A DNA stretch of 64,000 bases, taken from positions 6,572,001 through 6,636,000 of the forward strand of contig CM060200.1 in the NCBI GenBank assembly GCA_030562195.1, written 5' to 3'. Both the position numbers and the translations under genes were made by a program. Positions 51,501 to 62,300 of the stretch are shown here, one piece after another. Every line of letters starts with the position of its first letter. Position 1 is the stretch's first letter. The DNA is from Nipponacmea schrenckii (lineage: Eukaryota; Mollusca; Gastropoda; Lottiidae). A model generated the notes under the pieces. The model was not told the DNA's origin, made no database searches, and saw only the letters and a list, made by a program, of their open reading frames with translations.

Positions 51501-52327
51501 AATTTAGTTTATATTGATATTTGCATGTTTTTATCTTATAGATTATAATATGCCCCCTTATAAAATACATATAAACTCCTTTTTTTTATATTCCACTGTC
51601 TGATAGATTCCAACTTGCGCTAACAAATTAACATTCCATTATAATTAAGACCAATATTATTATTTTTTTACATTTTAATTTGTTCTAAACCATAATTATA
51701 GTCAAATACAGATATTTTGATTCGTCCAGCTTTTGTCAAAATATCAACACAACCAGTCTATTATATTTTCATTTAAGAATGTCTAATGTTCATATTCAAT
51801 TGAGGAATTGGTCAAACCCCGCTAAATACATTATCCTTTATAGGCTACTCTTGGAAATATAATAGACTGTATGTGTTTGCTCTCAATGTATCTAAATGAG
51901 CAAAAATATGTGTTTGACTTTACATTGATTTGCATGAGGGTTAAATTTGTGCATGAACAGTTAATATTCAATAATGCATGTTCATATCTTGCATGAATTG
52001 TACCTGATGTTAGTAAGGGTACTAATTAATGATCAAATTTTGATAATTCTGTTATTTTACTAGACAATTACATTTTAAAAGTGTTTGGTAATATTTCCAT
52101 TAAAATAAAATTTTTGAAATAGTTTTTGAAGGTATATCAATTATCTGAAAATTTTGTTTTCTTAAAACTTGATTTAAATGCTGCTTTATTTTTTATTCAT
52201 TCCTATATTTTTTATGTTTTAGTTTGATACTGATGCTTGGTCCAGTCCCTCAAAGTCAGCTACAACAGTTCCACAGACTCTTAATTTTACAAGTTCCAGT
52301 GTGGAGCATGAAGAAACAGATGCATAG
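30525..52327 (+). CDS. EPS15: EPS15-type endocytic adaptor (three EH domains)
   Basis: Twenty shared exons: 30525-30551, 32393-32437, 32760-32849, 33094-33237, 33414-33470, 33932-34015, 34541-34642, 35256-35423, 36081-36241, 37152-37329, 45377-45471, 46100-46271, 46743-46805, 47903-47950, 48493-48642, 49095-49244, 49758-49902, 50016-50089, 50312-50443 and 50611-50802. One of two last exons follows (51018-51050 or 52223-52327), giving 769 or 793 residues. EH1 is about 15-105, EH2 123-215 ([16 protein letters not shown], an intact EF-hand) and EH3 245-345. A coiled coil spans about 370-575, and the tail has twelve DPF motifs, which bind the AP-2 alpha ear, and a proline-rich [15 protein letters not shown]15 scaffolds clathrin-coated pits. 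No ubiquitin-interacting motif, present at the vertebrate C-terminus, is visible. Intron 13 has a GC donor. Intron 10 (8 kb) contains the antisense FAM187-like gene. Confidence 0.95.
32500..32605 (+). mobile_element. Diverged SINE fragment in EPS15 intron 2
   Basis: Matches the middle of the full SINE at 36408-36781: 'ggaacaataaacc', then 'acaggatctcttgacagttg' against 'aagatccctcgacagttgg', then 'gcaatc'. Many substitutions and no tRNA-like head, so an old truncated copy. Confidence 0.6.
35635..35871. mobile_element. MITE with AAGGGATAC terminal inverted repeats (copy 2)
   Basis: Begins AAGGGATACTGTGTCTTAG and ends TTAAGACAGAGTATCCCTT. Shares internal blocks 'gaacctacctggtgtcat' and 'ggcagcaggt' with the copy at 13642-13968. 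It lies in EPS15 intron 8. Confidence 0.7.
35885..35975. repeat. Interspersed repeat (third copy of the 11573 family)
   Basis: Shares 'tttctgtttctgagact' and 'caattggcaaaac...tttaa' with the other two copies; only the end of the element is present. It directly follows the MITE ending at 35871. Confidence 0.4.
36408..36781 (+). mobile_element. Full-length tRNA-derived SINE with perfect 14-bp target duplication
   Basis: The head GGGAGCCGCGGTGGCTCAGT plus GGGTTAGA contains a polymerase III A box, and GGGTTCAATCCC is the B box. A long tRNA-unrelated body follows, then a (CATTT)n-type tail. The flanking duplication TGCAGAGAATGTAC is identical at 36394-36407 and 36782-36795, which defines both ends and indicates fairly recent LINE-mediated insertion. 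It sits in EPS15 intron 9. Related fragments: 32500-32605 (plus) and 62553-62830 (minus). Confidence 0.9.
37408..37577. mobile_element. Foldback element in EPS15 intron 10
   Basis: Left arm 37408-37474 and right arm 37500-37577 are near-perfect reverse complements ('attaactcaacacaattata', 'tggataac', 'acttgcaa', 'gaaggtacttcc') around a loop of about 25 bases; the right arm has about 9 extra bases. It could form a long hairpin. Its minus strand supplies AATAAA at 37532-37537, about 175 bases past the FAM187-like stop codon, which may serve as that gene's poly(A) signal. Confidence 0.8.
37713..44921 (-). CDS. FAM187: FAM187-like Ig membrane protein with giant tandem-repeat ectodomain
   Basis: Six exons, minus strand: 41371-44921, 40866-41115, 40336-40482, 39705-40039, 39308-39460 and 37713-37884; phases match, giving about 1,535 residues. 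Order: signal peptide ([18 protein letters not shown]); eight 21-residue repeats (about 98-262); about 15 repeats of 56-62 residues (about 320-1070); RVKR at about 1115; an Ig-V domain (SLDIPCGIC to DAGQYFCMV); [14 protein letters not shown]; a second Ig-like segment ([28 protein letters not shown]); one TM helix ([20 protein letters not shown]) and a short basic tail. The order and motifs follow FAM187A/B (about 400 residues in human), whose function is poorly known; the repeats are extra. A +1/-1 pair of frameshifts in one repeat (43496 and 43522) puts stops in about 25 bases. An acceptor upstream of the ATG implies a 5' UTR exon. An alternative start ATG lies at 44909. Confidence 0.85.
38160..39300. 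repeat. 41-bp minisatellite derived from a FAM187-like exon end and its splice donor
   Basis: About 25-28 units of a 41-base repeat (plus strand: 'ttacagaagatgtggtattc' with 'aaattgaagataaagttatac'), with shorter variants. On the minus strand each unit contains ACATCTTCTGTAAGTATAAC. The adjacent exon 39308-39460 ends ACATCTTATAT|GTAAGTATAAC, preceded by the matching TTCAAG...GATACC, so the array copies about 20 bases of exon plus the 5' splice site. It lies between the last two FAM187-like exons and in EPS15 intron 10. Confidence 0.85.
40080..40235. repeat. Diverged fragment of the AAGGGATAC MITE family
   Basis: Contains 'aatgaacatgaaattttaat', 'tctcaaactt' and 'tgagtataat' followed further on by 'gctaagacttacagta', in the order of the full copies at 13642 and 35635. 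Termini eroded. Confidence 0.4.
41640..44090 (-). repeat. Tandem 168-bp and 186-bp coding repeats (FAM187-like exon 1)
   Basis: Eleven or twelve 168-base units (56 residues, e.g. [15 protein letters not shown]...) are preceded by three 186-base units (62 residues). In the longer units [12 protein letters not shown] is replaced by [18 protein letters not shown]. One unit (near 43180) lacks five residues. Neighbouring units are nearly identical at the DNA level, showing recent amplification or gene conversion. The unit nearest the Ig domain is degenerate. Confidence 0.95.
44130..44640 (-). repeat. Eight 63-bp coding repeats forming two 4-unit blocks
   Basis: Units such as [20 protein letters not shown] and [20 protein letters not shown], 21 residues each. 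Unit types recur in the order FQEN, HLGG, SLS, then HLEG or NLNG, twice, so a four-unit block appears to have been duplicated; the seventh unit is three residues short. Confidence 0.85.
51018..51050 (+). CDS. EPS15: EPS15 alternative last exon A
   Basis: After the acceptor ttttaccag the exon reads [10 protein letters not shown] and stop, in the phase left by the exon ending at 50802. It would give a 769-residue protein. AATAAA sequences near 51355-51370 could end this transcript. The start FDxxAW is the same as in exon B. Confidence 0.75.
   Translation, partial: FDDSAWGTKQ
51051..52222. other. Sequence between the two alternative EPS15 last exons
   Basis: 3' UTR of the short isoform and intron of the long one. 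Contains a short cytosine run near 51157 and several AATAAA hexamers around 51355-51370. Nothing else recognised. Confidence 0.4.
52223..52327 (+). CDS. EPS15: EPS15 alternative last exon B
   Basis: After the acceptor tatgttttag the exon reads [15 protein letters not shown], continues to [10 protein letters not shown] and stops. It is in the same phase as exon A and opens with the same FDxxAW motif, so one probably arose by duplication of the other. The long form has 793 residues. AATAAA at 52898-52903 is a candidate poly(A) signal. Confidence 0.8.
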   Translation, partial: FDTDAWSSPSKSATTVPQTLNFTSSSVEHEETDA

Positions 52328-54019
52328 GAACTACCCCATTATCTCATGTCATCCATATAATTACCATGTAATTTCACCCACTTTCATTGTTTTAAACTTC
52401 TATGTTGCAAAAAATCAGTATTTCATTGCTAGAAATCATTGTATGGATCACAATTTCTTTGGTGTATGTAAATGACATTTTTTGAAAGATATAAATATCA
52501 GATTATTTGTGATAACCTCACACTTTATAGGCATCTCTACATTGTATTGAGATGTGATTGAAAAAAATAACCTGACAGTAAATGGGCAGGATATACCTTG
52601 AGCATGTGAAAATGTATGCTGACAAGTGCAACTATGTTCATTCCTTTGGATGCTGGCTTCAGATGAACAAAATCATTATATAAGATATTATACTAAAATA
52701 TTTTACTTCTAGTTTTATCATTAAAAGTTTATAGTTAAACATTTTGATTTACTCAATTTATTGTTTACAAAGAAAGAAGAGAGGATAGGTGCCTGTGGTA
52801 GAAATTTACAAATTATAATTGTTATATAGTTATTTATTAGCCGATTATTATACTTGGTAGAAACACTTGGTAGTCATTCTACTGTGTAATCTAGAGAATA
52901 AACATATAGAGAAATGATGATACAATATTTATCAATAGTAAGTTGTAATTAATAAGATGATCTTCATGTTGGAAAAAAGCAGACTGATAATTTTTAATTG
53001 ATTTCTTGAAATATCCTCAAAGATTTTCAGTTGGCAAAAGATCTGTCTATATGGCCTCAGTAAATTCATTAAAACGGTTGTTTGATACTTAACAAAGTAC
53101 GATAAATGGTCAGCAGATTAGATTTCTCCTCATAGATAAGGATGGACTATTTAAAGTTTAGGACTGGTGTATATAGCTTACACATTTAGTAAAATTGAGA
53201 ACCACTCGGGGTTGTTACCTTTCTAAATGTGAAGAAAGAAATTGGACGTTTTGTCTAGTGAACCTTTGAAATGAAATGTCACAAAATAATCTAGTATCAT
53301 CAGGGTAAGGTGGCTTTTGCTTGAGATTCAGACAACAAATCAAAGGTGATTTAAATATAAAATTAATACGTATGTTGATGTAAGAATAACCAAGTTTGTA
53401 AAATGTTAAATAAAATAGTGCAATATAAGCTTACTCTTTGTTCCGTTTTATTCTGAAACTGGGCCTAAATGATTCATCATGATCTGATTTAGAATGACAC
53501 AGACGGCAGCCTGTGTGATGCATATGTCATACAGAAAATTTACTAGCCTAGGCTTTAGGCTAATCTCTTCAACTGACAACTATACGGGGCATGAAAATGT
53601 GATAATTATAGCGCCTCTTCTTCATTCTTTTGTGTATTGAAGCTTATTTAGCCTATTAAATGTACGGTTTGCGTAGTTAAAGGGCCACAATACCTATTTA
53701 CTAGGCTAGGCTACAAACGACAAAAATTGAAGCTATGATTAGGCTTTCTTTAAAAGTTAAAAATGGAGGAAACGAATTGTGACCTACCAGATACCCTTGA
53801 TTTCTTTGTCGAAAAGTTATGTTTGTTTTAACAACAGGTCCATTGATATTACATTGAGCATTCTAATGTTTTGCAATTTTGTCCTCTTGTCGTTGATCGG
53901 TCATTTTAGGCTGAAGTCTCGAAGGCTTTAAATCAGAGTTACCCCCCTTTCACGTATCCTAGATTCGGACCACAACTAGTTTTGGTATTAAAGTATCGAC
54001 ATAGCCGAACTCAAGCTCT
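52328..54019. other. Convergent intergenic region between EPS15 and the prostanoid receptor
   Basis: The 3' ends of two convergent genes lie here. Poly(A)-like AATAAA occurs at 52898-52903 on the plus strand. No coding region, RNA gene or clear repeat was recognised. Confidence 0.35.
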
Positions 54020-57000
54020 TTAAAAAGTGAGCGAAATATTCATGAGACAGAAAGTAATTGGCGCCACCACCGAGTATATATATATACATGGCAACGTCAA
54101 CGGAACGCCAATGGGATCCAGGTCTATGTTTATATATTCTTGCTCTACTCTGTGTTTTCTGATAATTCCTGTCCTATGAGTGTTTCGCCTAATTTTCAAA
54201 TCAGAGTAAAGTTCAATGTTTAGTAGTTGGCCACCATCCAGTCCTCCCTTGTCCATGTACATCTTCGGTGAAAGATATTCTCGTCGTAGACGAGGTATCA
54301 GAACCCTAGTAAGTCGGTACATTATGAACAAGTTTTGAACAAAAATTATGTAAATCTTTTAACTTTTTTGTTTATTGAAGCAATTGTTTCATCAAAACTA
54401 TCACATTAGAAGCAAAGCACATGAGGGTTTATATTCAAATTTAAAATTGAATATAATAAAATATATTGTTGAGGATACCATAGGCTATTCTATATACTTT
54501 ACATCAAAATAGCTTAATGTTAGCTACGTGAATCATATTCAAAGATTGTCGATAGAATCTTGAGACATTCTTCTCCAGTCATGTATAATTGTGTGTAAAT
54601 AATGGTAAAAGCTTCTTTAACAGAAGTCGATTCGATTCCAGACATTATATGGTCAGAGATCAAACAACTTCTTCTTAGCGTTCATTCTTTGGAATTAGCG
54701 TGGTTTCTTGGTTACATTAGGCTTCATTTAAAACCTGATCACAAATCAATTCAAATGTTCAATCACATGTCGTATTTATTCCGACCAATTTCACTTCTAG
54801 TGTGATGTATCCTTTAACTTACGTATATGATTTCGTCCGTCTGGCATTTTCCCTGAAATAATAAGACGGGGAATAAATAGAAATTGCAAATAAGCGTAAC
54901 ATTGGTAATAAGAAATTAAAGAGGATGGATCAAAACATTAAAGTCAATAGTTAAGTGTGTGGAGAATCTGTTTGAAAACTTGATAAATATATTCTGGAAC
55001 CAAACCACAGCTTGATACTTCGAGAATGCAGGCTCATAAAATAGTATGAACCTCGACAAGCTAATTTGTTTGCTTCTGATACGTATTCAGTACCTATCAA
55101 TATAAACATATTCCGAATTGACGTGAAATGAAAAATATGAAAACATACCTATTATTAGCTTTAAGAGTCGGTGTTATATCTGAATGAAGATCTTTCTTGC
55201 CAAGAGTAACTCGACTTAATTCTGGACTGATACTAAACACACCGGAAGTTGAATCACCTGCCAAAACATCAGATCGAGAATATTGATCAGTACTAAATGT
55301 CATGTGACTTGTTTCCTCTGGCACATCACCGACTACATCCCCTGCACTGTCTATATCACTTATTTCAACTATTGGTAAAACTCGAAATAAATCCACATAA
55401 TTTTCATCGGGTGAATCCGATCTCTCATTGGAATCAAGCGACACTTGTGGTATATTTGAAGCGTCGCGAACCTGAGAGTGCGTCACATCCGGCAAGGATT
55501 TAGAGTTTCTGGAATTTCGCGAAACACGCATCACATCTGGAAGTGATATGCTACTACGATTTGGTTGCATTCGTCTCATTTGATCACTAACCTCTTTTGG
55601 GAGGTCTTTAGGATCCGAGTTTCCCACAAAATACTTTTGGTGACACAACTGACGTCCAACATGCACATATTGATTACAGCGACATTCTGAAGTATCCCGC
55701 GGTGGACTGGTTGAACAGCAGATCTTTTTGATTGTTTTGTGGACACGTTTCACAAAAGTTTTTCTAAGTAAGATGTATAACCATGGATCTAGTGTTTGAT
55801 TTAAACTAGCCAGTCTGATACACAATAAACCAACGTAGGGTTTCGGTGTACCTGTTACCAATGTTATAATGATATGAATCTGAAAAGAGACAAGTAGAAT
55901 GGTATATGACTTCCTTTGCTTTTGGTTTTATCTTAGATGTTTTAAGATACTTAAAAAAATCCAAGAAATTCATCAAGAACAATAATGATCGTTGAAATAA
56001 ATAGTCATTATAATGTTTAATAATTGTGCATGCTTGGGGACATTTGAATGGAACTGAATTGTTTCTTGTACAGAATAAGCATAAAGGACGCAGTGGATAA
56101 TAAGCCATTTCCCTAAATGTGATGCAATTGCTAAGGTATATTAATTATTTATTGTGATTTTTTCGATTTTTTGTCGATTTCTTAAGATTGATAAAGGAAA
56201 CAAGGTTAATTCTAGGTTAATCTTAAGTTCATCCTAGTTCTAATAAATTTCATCTTTCAGTGAATCGAACATAATAAGTCGGACAATGTTATATTAATTT
56301 TTTTGATTAAAAAATGTCAGTATCTTCTAGGTCTTTCAGGTATAACATCGTCGCCATCCCGAAGAAAATACATCAATAGTTTCCTTTTTATAGATATATT
56401 TCATGAATATCAAAAATTGTTAGTTTAACACCAAAGCAGTGGAACAATTGATACCTGATGCCAGATCTTTTTTTTTACTGATAAACAGGTATCCTATTGT
56501 GTTTGGTTGCTTCACCCAAGGCTCAAACAAAGTTCTTAAAATTTAACATTATATCATGTCTATTCACAAGATTGCAATATATTCCTATCAAAATATGCAT
56601 GGTTGAATAGTTCTCCGGCCCAGAACCGAAATATTCACACTGTACGCTCATTTGTTTGAAATCTTACTATCCACATGACTCTCAGCATTTATCTCCTGAG
56701 TTAAAATTCAACCTGAATGACACTGATTGTTGATGATTAGTCTAATAATGCGGCACAATCTGGACCTCGCAGTCACGGTTTGTTCGGAATTACTCGTATA
56801 TATTTGGAAAAAATCATTAATTTTGTTAAAATATTTGAATATTTGAAAATCGATATTTGGGGAAATTTATGGCAATAATACCATTGAACTACTGCCAAAA
56901 ACCTGAAATTTAAAAATGTTGCAAATATAAATTTATGAGTCTATATGTAGTAGTAGTCCATCCAGCTTCGTCAAAGTCATCATTTGTCCTAGATCACGAA

Positions 57001-59382
57001 AAGTTACATTTGTCTCGATCAATTAGTGCACAGCATAGGTTTAAAATAGTCTTAATCTTGATAATTGATACTAATTACTAGTAATGGTTTATTTCAACGA
57101 GTTTCAGATTCACAGGTTTATGACTTATTTCTTGGATTCACTTCTGTGGGGCTATCACTAGTGTAATAGAACACACAGGAATCAGGGTGATGTTCCCTTT
57201 ACGGCGGATAACTCCACTCTTGGATGGAAATAAGGAACAAAAGAAACAAAAGCATTATTGGAAGAGCGAATAAACAGATTACGATTCGCGAAATAAAAAT
57301 ATGAAATGGATTAGATTCTATATGTTTTGTAAATTATATTACACATCAATCAATAATTTTCATACGCCCACGTTATAACGTGGTATTAAGTTTTCATTAA
57401 TATTAGTGAGATCTTGGTCAAGTTTTTAGATTTGACGATTTTTCGACGATTGATTTTGAGCTATTATCCTTGACTAAGAAAAAAAAAACAAGTCATAATT
57501 TGTTTGTGAACACTTTAGCAACTACATGTTTCATGTGATTAAAATGAAATTGGGTGTCACATTATACAATGATATCATGTCTAGTTTGAATTTGTCGATA
57601 AAAAGTTTTTGGGTTAATGTCCTTGACTTAATAAAACTAAAAACCGTAAAAACACTATAGCGACTTTTGTTTTCGTCTGATTTTAATGAAATGGTGTAAC
57701 CATTTATAACAATTTTGATCTTGGTCTAGTTCGACACGATTTTGAGTTATTGGCCTTGCCTCTAAATAAAACACGTCTAAATTTGTTTGAGAAAACCTTA
57801 GCGACTACAATTCATCTGAATTTAATAAAAAAAAAATGATGTGATCATTTGTGTTGATAAGATCTTGTTCATGTTCGAAATTGACAATAAATATTTTTTT
57901 GAGGTATTGTCTTTGACTTAAAAACAATTCATAATTTGATTGACGACTGCCCTTCATAAACTGAATAATTTAGTTGGAATAATGTGGGCTATTCTTGCTA
58001 GGCAACCACTTTTTATTATTAGACGAACCCAAAGTACTATCATAAAGTACTTAATGTCTTTAGCAGATAATAAACCAGTCATAGAAAAAGGTACAAAGGT
58101 ATAATTATACCTTCGTTTAAAATAATGGCAGCCAAAATAGTTTAATGAGATACACGTGTGTGGTCCTTTTTTACTTTATATATAAGCCAAATTAGTTGTA
58201 AAAAGTTGCTACTACACAATTTTCACCTACTTGCAAGTAAATAATTATTTTTTGGGTATAAATTACCCTTTTATTTTGGTATTCTGTATTCGGATGGTAC
58301 GCGGGAGTTGAGAATATGTCCTAGATGATATCATTGTTACCATAGTAATGTTTCCAACATCTACTACGCCACAAGAAATGGTTATAAGACATGACCTTTA
58401 AATATGTGAAATACCGAAAAGGAATATTTCTGTTATAGCTAAAATATATGCGCTTTTGGATTAAGATTAAATTTGTTACCATCAGCGGAGCCCAGCAAAC
58501 AGCAAATATAGTAGAAATGGCACACATCAACCAAATCATCTGCATTTCAACATCTCTTTGCTTCTGTTTTTTTAACTGAGCTTGTAGTCTCTTATTTTCA
58601 TCAAGACCTTCCATTAAACTACTACAGATACTAGCAGAGCGTTCTTTGTCTTGTTTTTTCTTAATGTATCTCACCCTAAATAGTGATACCATTACATAAC
58701 CGTTACAGAACATCATAAGTAGAACCACTATTAAGTTTAATATAGAATAGCTATAACCATAGAGAGCTATGATCAAATCGTCTGTATGAAAGTTAAGAAA
58801 GCACCAGGTATGCGGATATTGTAATGTAAATTCTCCAAAACCAAATAAAGGCAACGTACTAAAAACAAAAACAAAGGCCCACAAGGAAACTACAGTTATT
58901 CTTGCATTTTGTATAGTACAATATTTCGAATAGAAATAAGTGCACCTTAAAGCTAGGAATCGTTCAACGGCCATAGCACACACGATAAACGGAGTGGATA
59001 ATCCGAAACAAATCATGATAAAAGCATTAAATTTACATAAACTTTCCCCACCGGGCATTTCACGTCTGTTAATATAAGCGGCTATAGTTACAGGAGAGGT
59101 CAGAATAATTCCAGTGAGGTCTGTCCAAGCTAGAGCAGCCACTAAGGTATAAAACATCATCCGTTTAATCTTTCGTCTAGTCCTATGTAAAACAATTAAT
59201 GCTAACACATTGCCCACAAGTCCAGCTAAAAACATGGTAATAGGCGAGATTATAGTTGCTCCCAGTGCATAATGTTCTGTTAAAGTCCCATTAGTTCCAT
59301 TGTAATCCTGTTTGAACATTGTGGAATTAACTGTATAATTCTTGGATTCCATGTTACTGCCGATATATCCTGATTCCATCAT
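54020..59382 (-). CDS. PTGER4: Prostaglandin E receptor, EP4-like GPCR
   Basis: Two secure exons, 58480-59382 and 55149-55879, and two proposed tail exons, 54823-54852 (30 bases) and 54020-54305, all with matching phases; about 650 residues. The N-terminus has several N-glycosylation sites (NYTV, NGTNGT). TM1-TM6 are in exon 1, with AMAVERFLALR in place of a DRY motif, and the prostanoid-type second extracellular loop FTLQYPHTWCF. Exon 2 starts TM7, with the hallmark RLASLNQTLDPWLYILLRK, whose arginine contacts the prostaglandin carboxylate in this family. The phase-0 intron at the end of TM6 is the position typical of prostanoid receptor genes. EP4 and EP2 couple to Gs and raise cAMP. The cytoplasmic tail is long and serine-rich. 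The subtype (EP4 rather than EP2) and the last two exons are inferences. Confidence 0.85.
57361..58013 (+). mobile_element. Pearl-like Helentron relative in the receptor intron
   Basis: The 5' end reads 'catacgcccacgttataacg' with a palindrome. About four diverged core repeats follow (each with 'gattttaatgaaat'-type and 'gagttattg'-type blocks), then 'gtgggctattc', hairpin TTGC-TA-GGCAA and 'ccactttt'. No GTCC microsatellite remains. It is more diverged than the copy at 22694-23868, so older. Confidence 0.7.
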
Positions 59383-62300
59383 ACTATCTTAACTGAATAT
59401 TTCTATAAATGAACAAATCTTTATAATATGTCAATAACTATCAACAAGACATATTATTGGCACCCATTCTGAAGTTCTTGTCATCCGTATGATTCCACCA
59501 TCAACGACAATTTAAATCTAAAGTCTTTAGTTCGCCTCTAAATATACTCCAATCACCTAGTGGGTGGTAATTTTATTGATGACCTCGGAAACCTGAAACA
59601 AATGGAATAGAAATTAGAACTCGACCGTCCGGAAAGATTTTATGACCTTTTTACTATATAAATTTTTATTAGATAAATCACAAAACATCAGAAGTATTTA
59701 ATGGATTCGGTTAAGCTCAGTGATGGGTAGAGACAACAAAGAGACATGCTATGGCGATATTACATTATTATCACTGCTATATTGCATTGTTATCTTCATT
59801 ATGGAACGGAATAATTATTAGATATTTTCCATTCACGAAACAATAGATTTATAAATATCGTATTTCCACTACCGTTTACACCAGCAAATGAAGAACGGCA
59901 AGACTATTTCCTACTGAACGAAAATGGCAGTTTTAAAAGCATTCTTGAAATTCATGATATTCGAGTATTGTTACATATATAGACTGAAACCTTTTAATCT
60001 TCTCATGGCTAATGAGATTAAAACAAATGTCATTATATGTAAAATTTGAGCTGGTGTAGTTCCTAATTTCGTTAGATAAATTGTACATAAAAGCACCCCT
60101 CATATTCAGTAGGCCTATATAGTAAAAAATAAAAAAAAACCCAGGAAAACCTTATTAATTTAAATAATTAATCGTTAATTGTTAGTATTCTTTATAAAGA
60201 TTATGAGAAGCTAGATATTTTTTAGAAACCACAAAATGATATAACTGACCAAATCACCTGCCTCTTATCTCTAAACTATTCAAATATTAAAAACAGAAGT
60301 ATTCTACACTAATATACTTAATATTTATTGTCAAATTATACAATATATATATCATAATCTAAACTAAATGTTATGGTAACACACAAGTTAATATATTATT
60401 GGCATGATTTGGAGACAAGAACTCGTATTAACAACCATCCGAACAGTGGAACCATCCCTACACTCTTTAAATATCATGTTATACACAATATATTTGCTGT
60501 CTTGTAAATGTAAATCGTCTAATGTACTGGAATTGACAGTATGAATATAGAAAAAGACTGGTAAATTAAAAGCTAGAGAATCTATCTCAGTCGATTGAAT
60601 TAATACAAAGTAAAAGTAAATACATGTAATTGTAACACCATCAATCAGTATCTATAACTATCACCAGTCTAGAAATTGATACAATATATTCAATATATCT
60701 CAACCCATATATCATCATTGAGAAAATTAGGTTAGTGTATTTTAGATGTCTGATGTATTTGGCAGCTATCATGCAAATTCTTAACACAAGAGTTACACAA
60801 GTGGATAATCTAAAAGAGAAGTTTGGCAGGAACTTACAGTAGGAGTGGATTGATGGTTTGGGAAAAAATATATTAGTCTAAATCAATAGTAAAAGGAACT
60901 TAACTCCCACAAGACTAATTTGATGGTAACGAAATTAAATAATTGGTAGTGCCAATGAGATTTTAATGATAATAACGAAGAGGAAGTGGTGTATTAAGTC
61001 TGAGGTAACAATGAATTATAAAGAAATGACGGTTTCTAGTCCAAACTCAATAAAAGGAGTCTGGAGACTCGAACAGAATCCGTCGTAATAATCAATCTAA
61101 ATAAAACTATAATTCTTAACTGGACAGTCGTGTATTTAATTAAACAAATTTACCACCATAAGGCAGTTTAAAATGAGCTTATCTTATCATGCAGCAATAT
61201 TGGGTTCTGTTGACTGACAAAACAATTTATAATCTTGGGGAAAAATCCATGACTCGCTGAATCGGGCACACAGTTTTTCTTAAAATAGCACTGATAGCAC
61301 CAATTTGCAACATTTAATGTTTCAATCACACGTTGGGGTTCCTGCAAATCCACTAAAACGAAATGTTTGGTGGCATCACCTATAGCCTATGCTTGTATCA
61401 CGATAGAACTGTAATATAACAAGGTCTTCGCGATTAGTAACGTCATCAAAAACTTTGTTTTTCCAATTGAACATTGGAATGGTGCAAATTGAGGCAGTTT
61501 ACCCGATATACTCAAAAATATAGAAACCCTGTTAAAATCCCTTTGAGTGAATTTGTCAAACACATGGTAGTTTAATTCGTGATCGATGTTTCACCAAGTT
61601 TGGGCTCGCACCACTGTATATTAAGGTTACTATATGTTTTATTTCTCCGGATTCACTGCACCAATGTCAACCGGAAGCACTACGAGCCGAGATCAATTTT
61701 AATCTCGTAAACTGTCTTTATCACGTCAGATAGAAAAACTAACGTGCAACTCACGGGGAAAATGTGAAGATAATAATGTGACATGATAAAAGAAATCATA
61801 TTAAAATAATATTACAAATTATTATTTAATACCTTTAATATTTTGTAAGAGGTTTCTTCTTTGGCCAGACAATTAGTATATTTATTTCTTTGCGACAATA
61901 ATATAATTTTGGGTTTTTTTTCCATAAAAAAAAGTTTGCAGGAACATAAATCGAATATAACTTTATCGACAGTTTTAGAAGTCGTTCTTTTGGTATTTTC
62001 CTAGACCGTCACTTACAATGGAATATTTTCCTCCTCGTTCTATTTATTTTGTGATTATAATTTTATTGTAAATGTCTAGATAAAGTCAAATGCACATAAA
62101 ACGTTTTCATGACGATGTAATCCAATTTACACCCAAAAAAAAGTTTATTTACAAATGGAAATTTACGGTTGCTGTGACCCAACATCGTCTTTTGTAACCC
62201 TACACATTATAATTAGACTAATCATTCATAATACATACGTCCGGAAGTACATCCGCTCTTAACCTGACAAATTGATGAAAAAATAGTTCTGAAATGAGAG

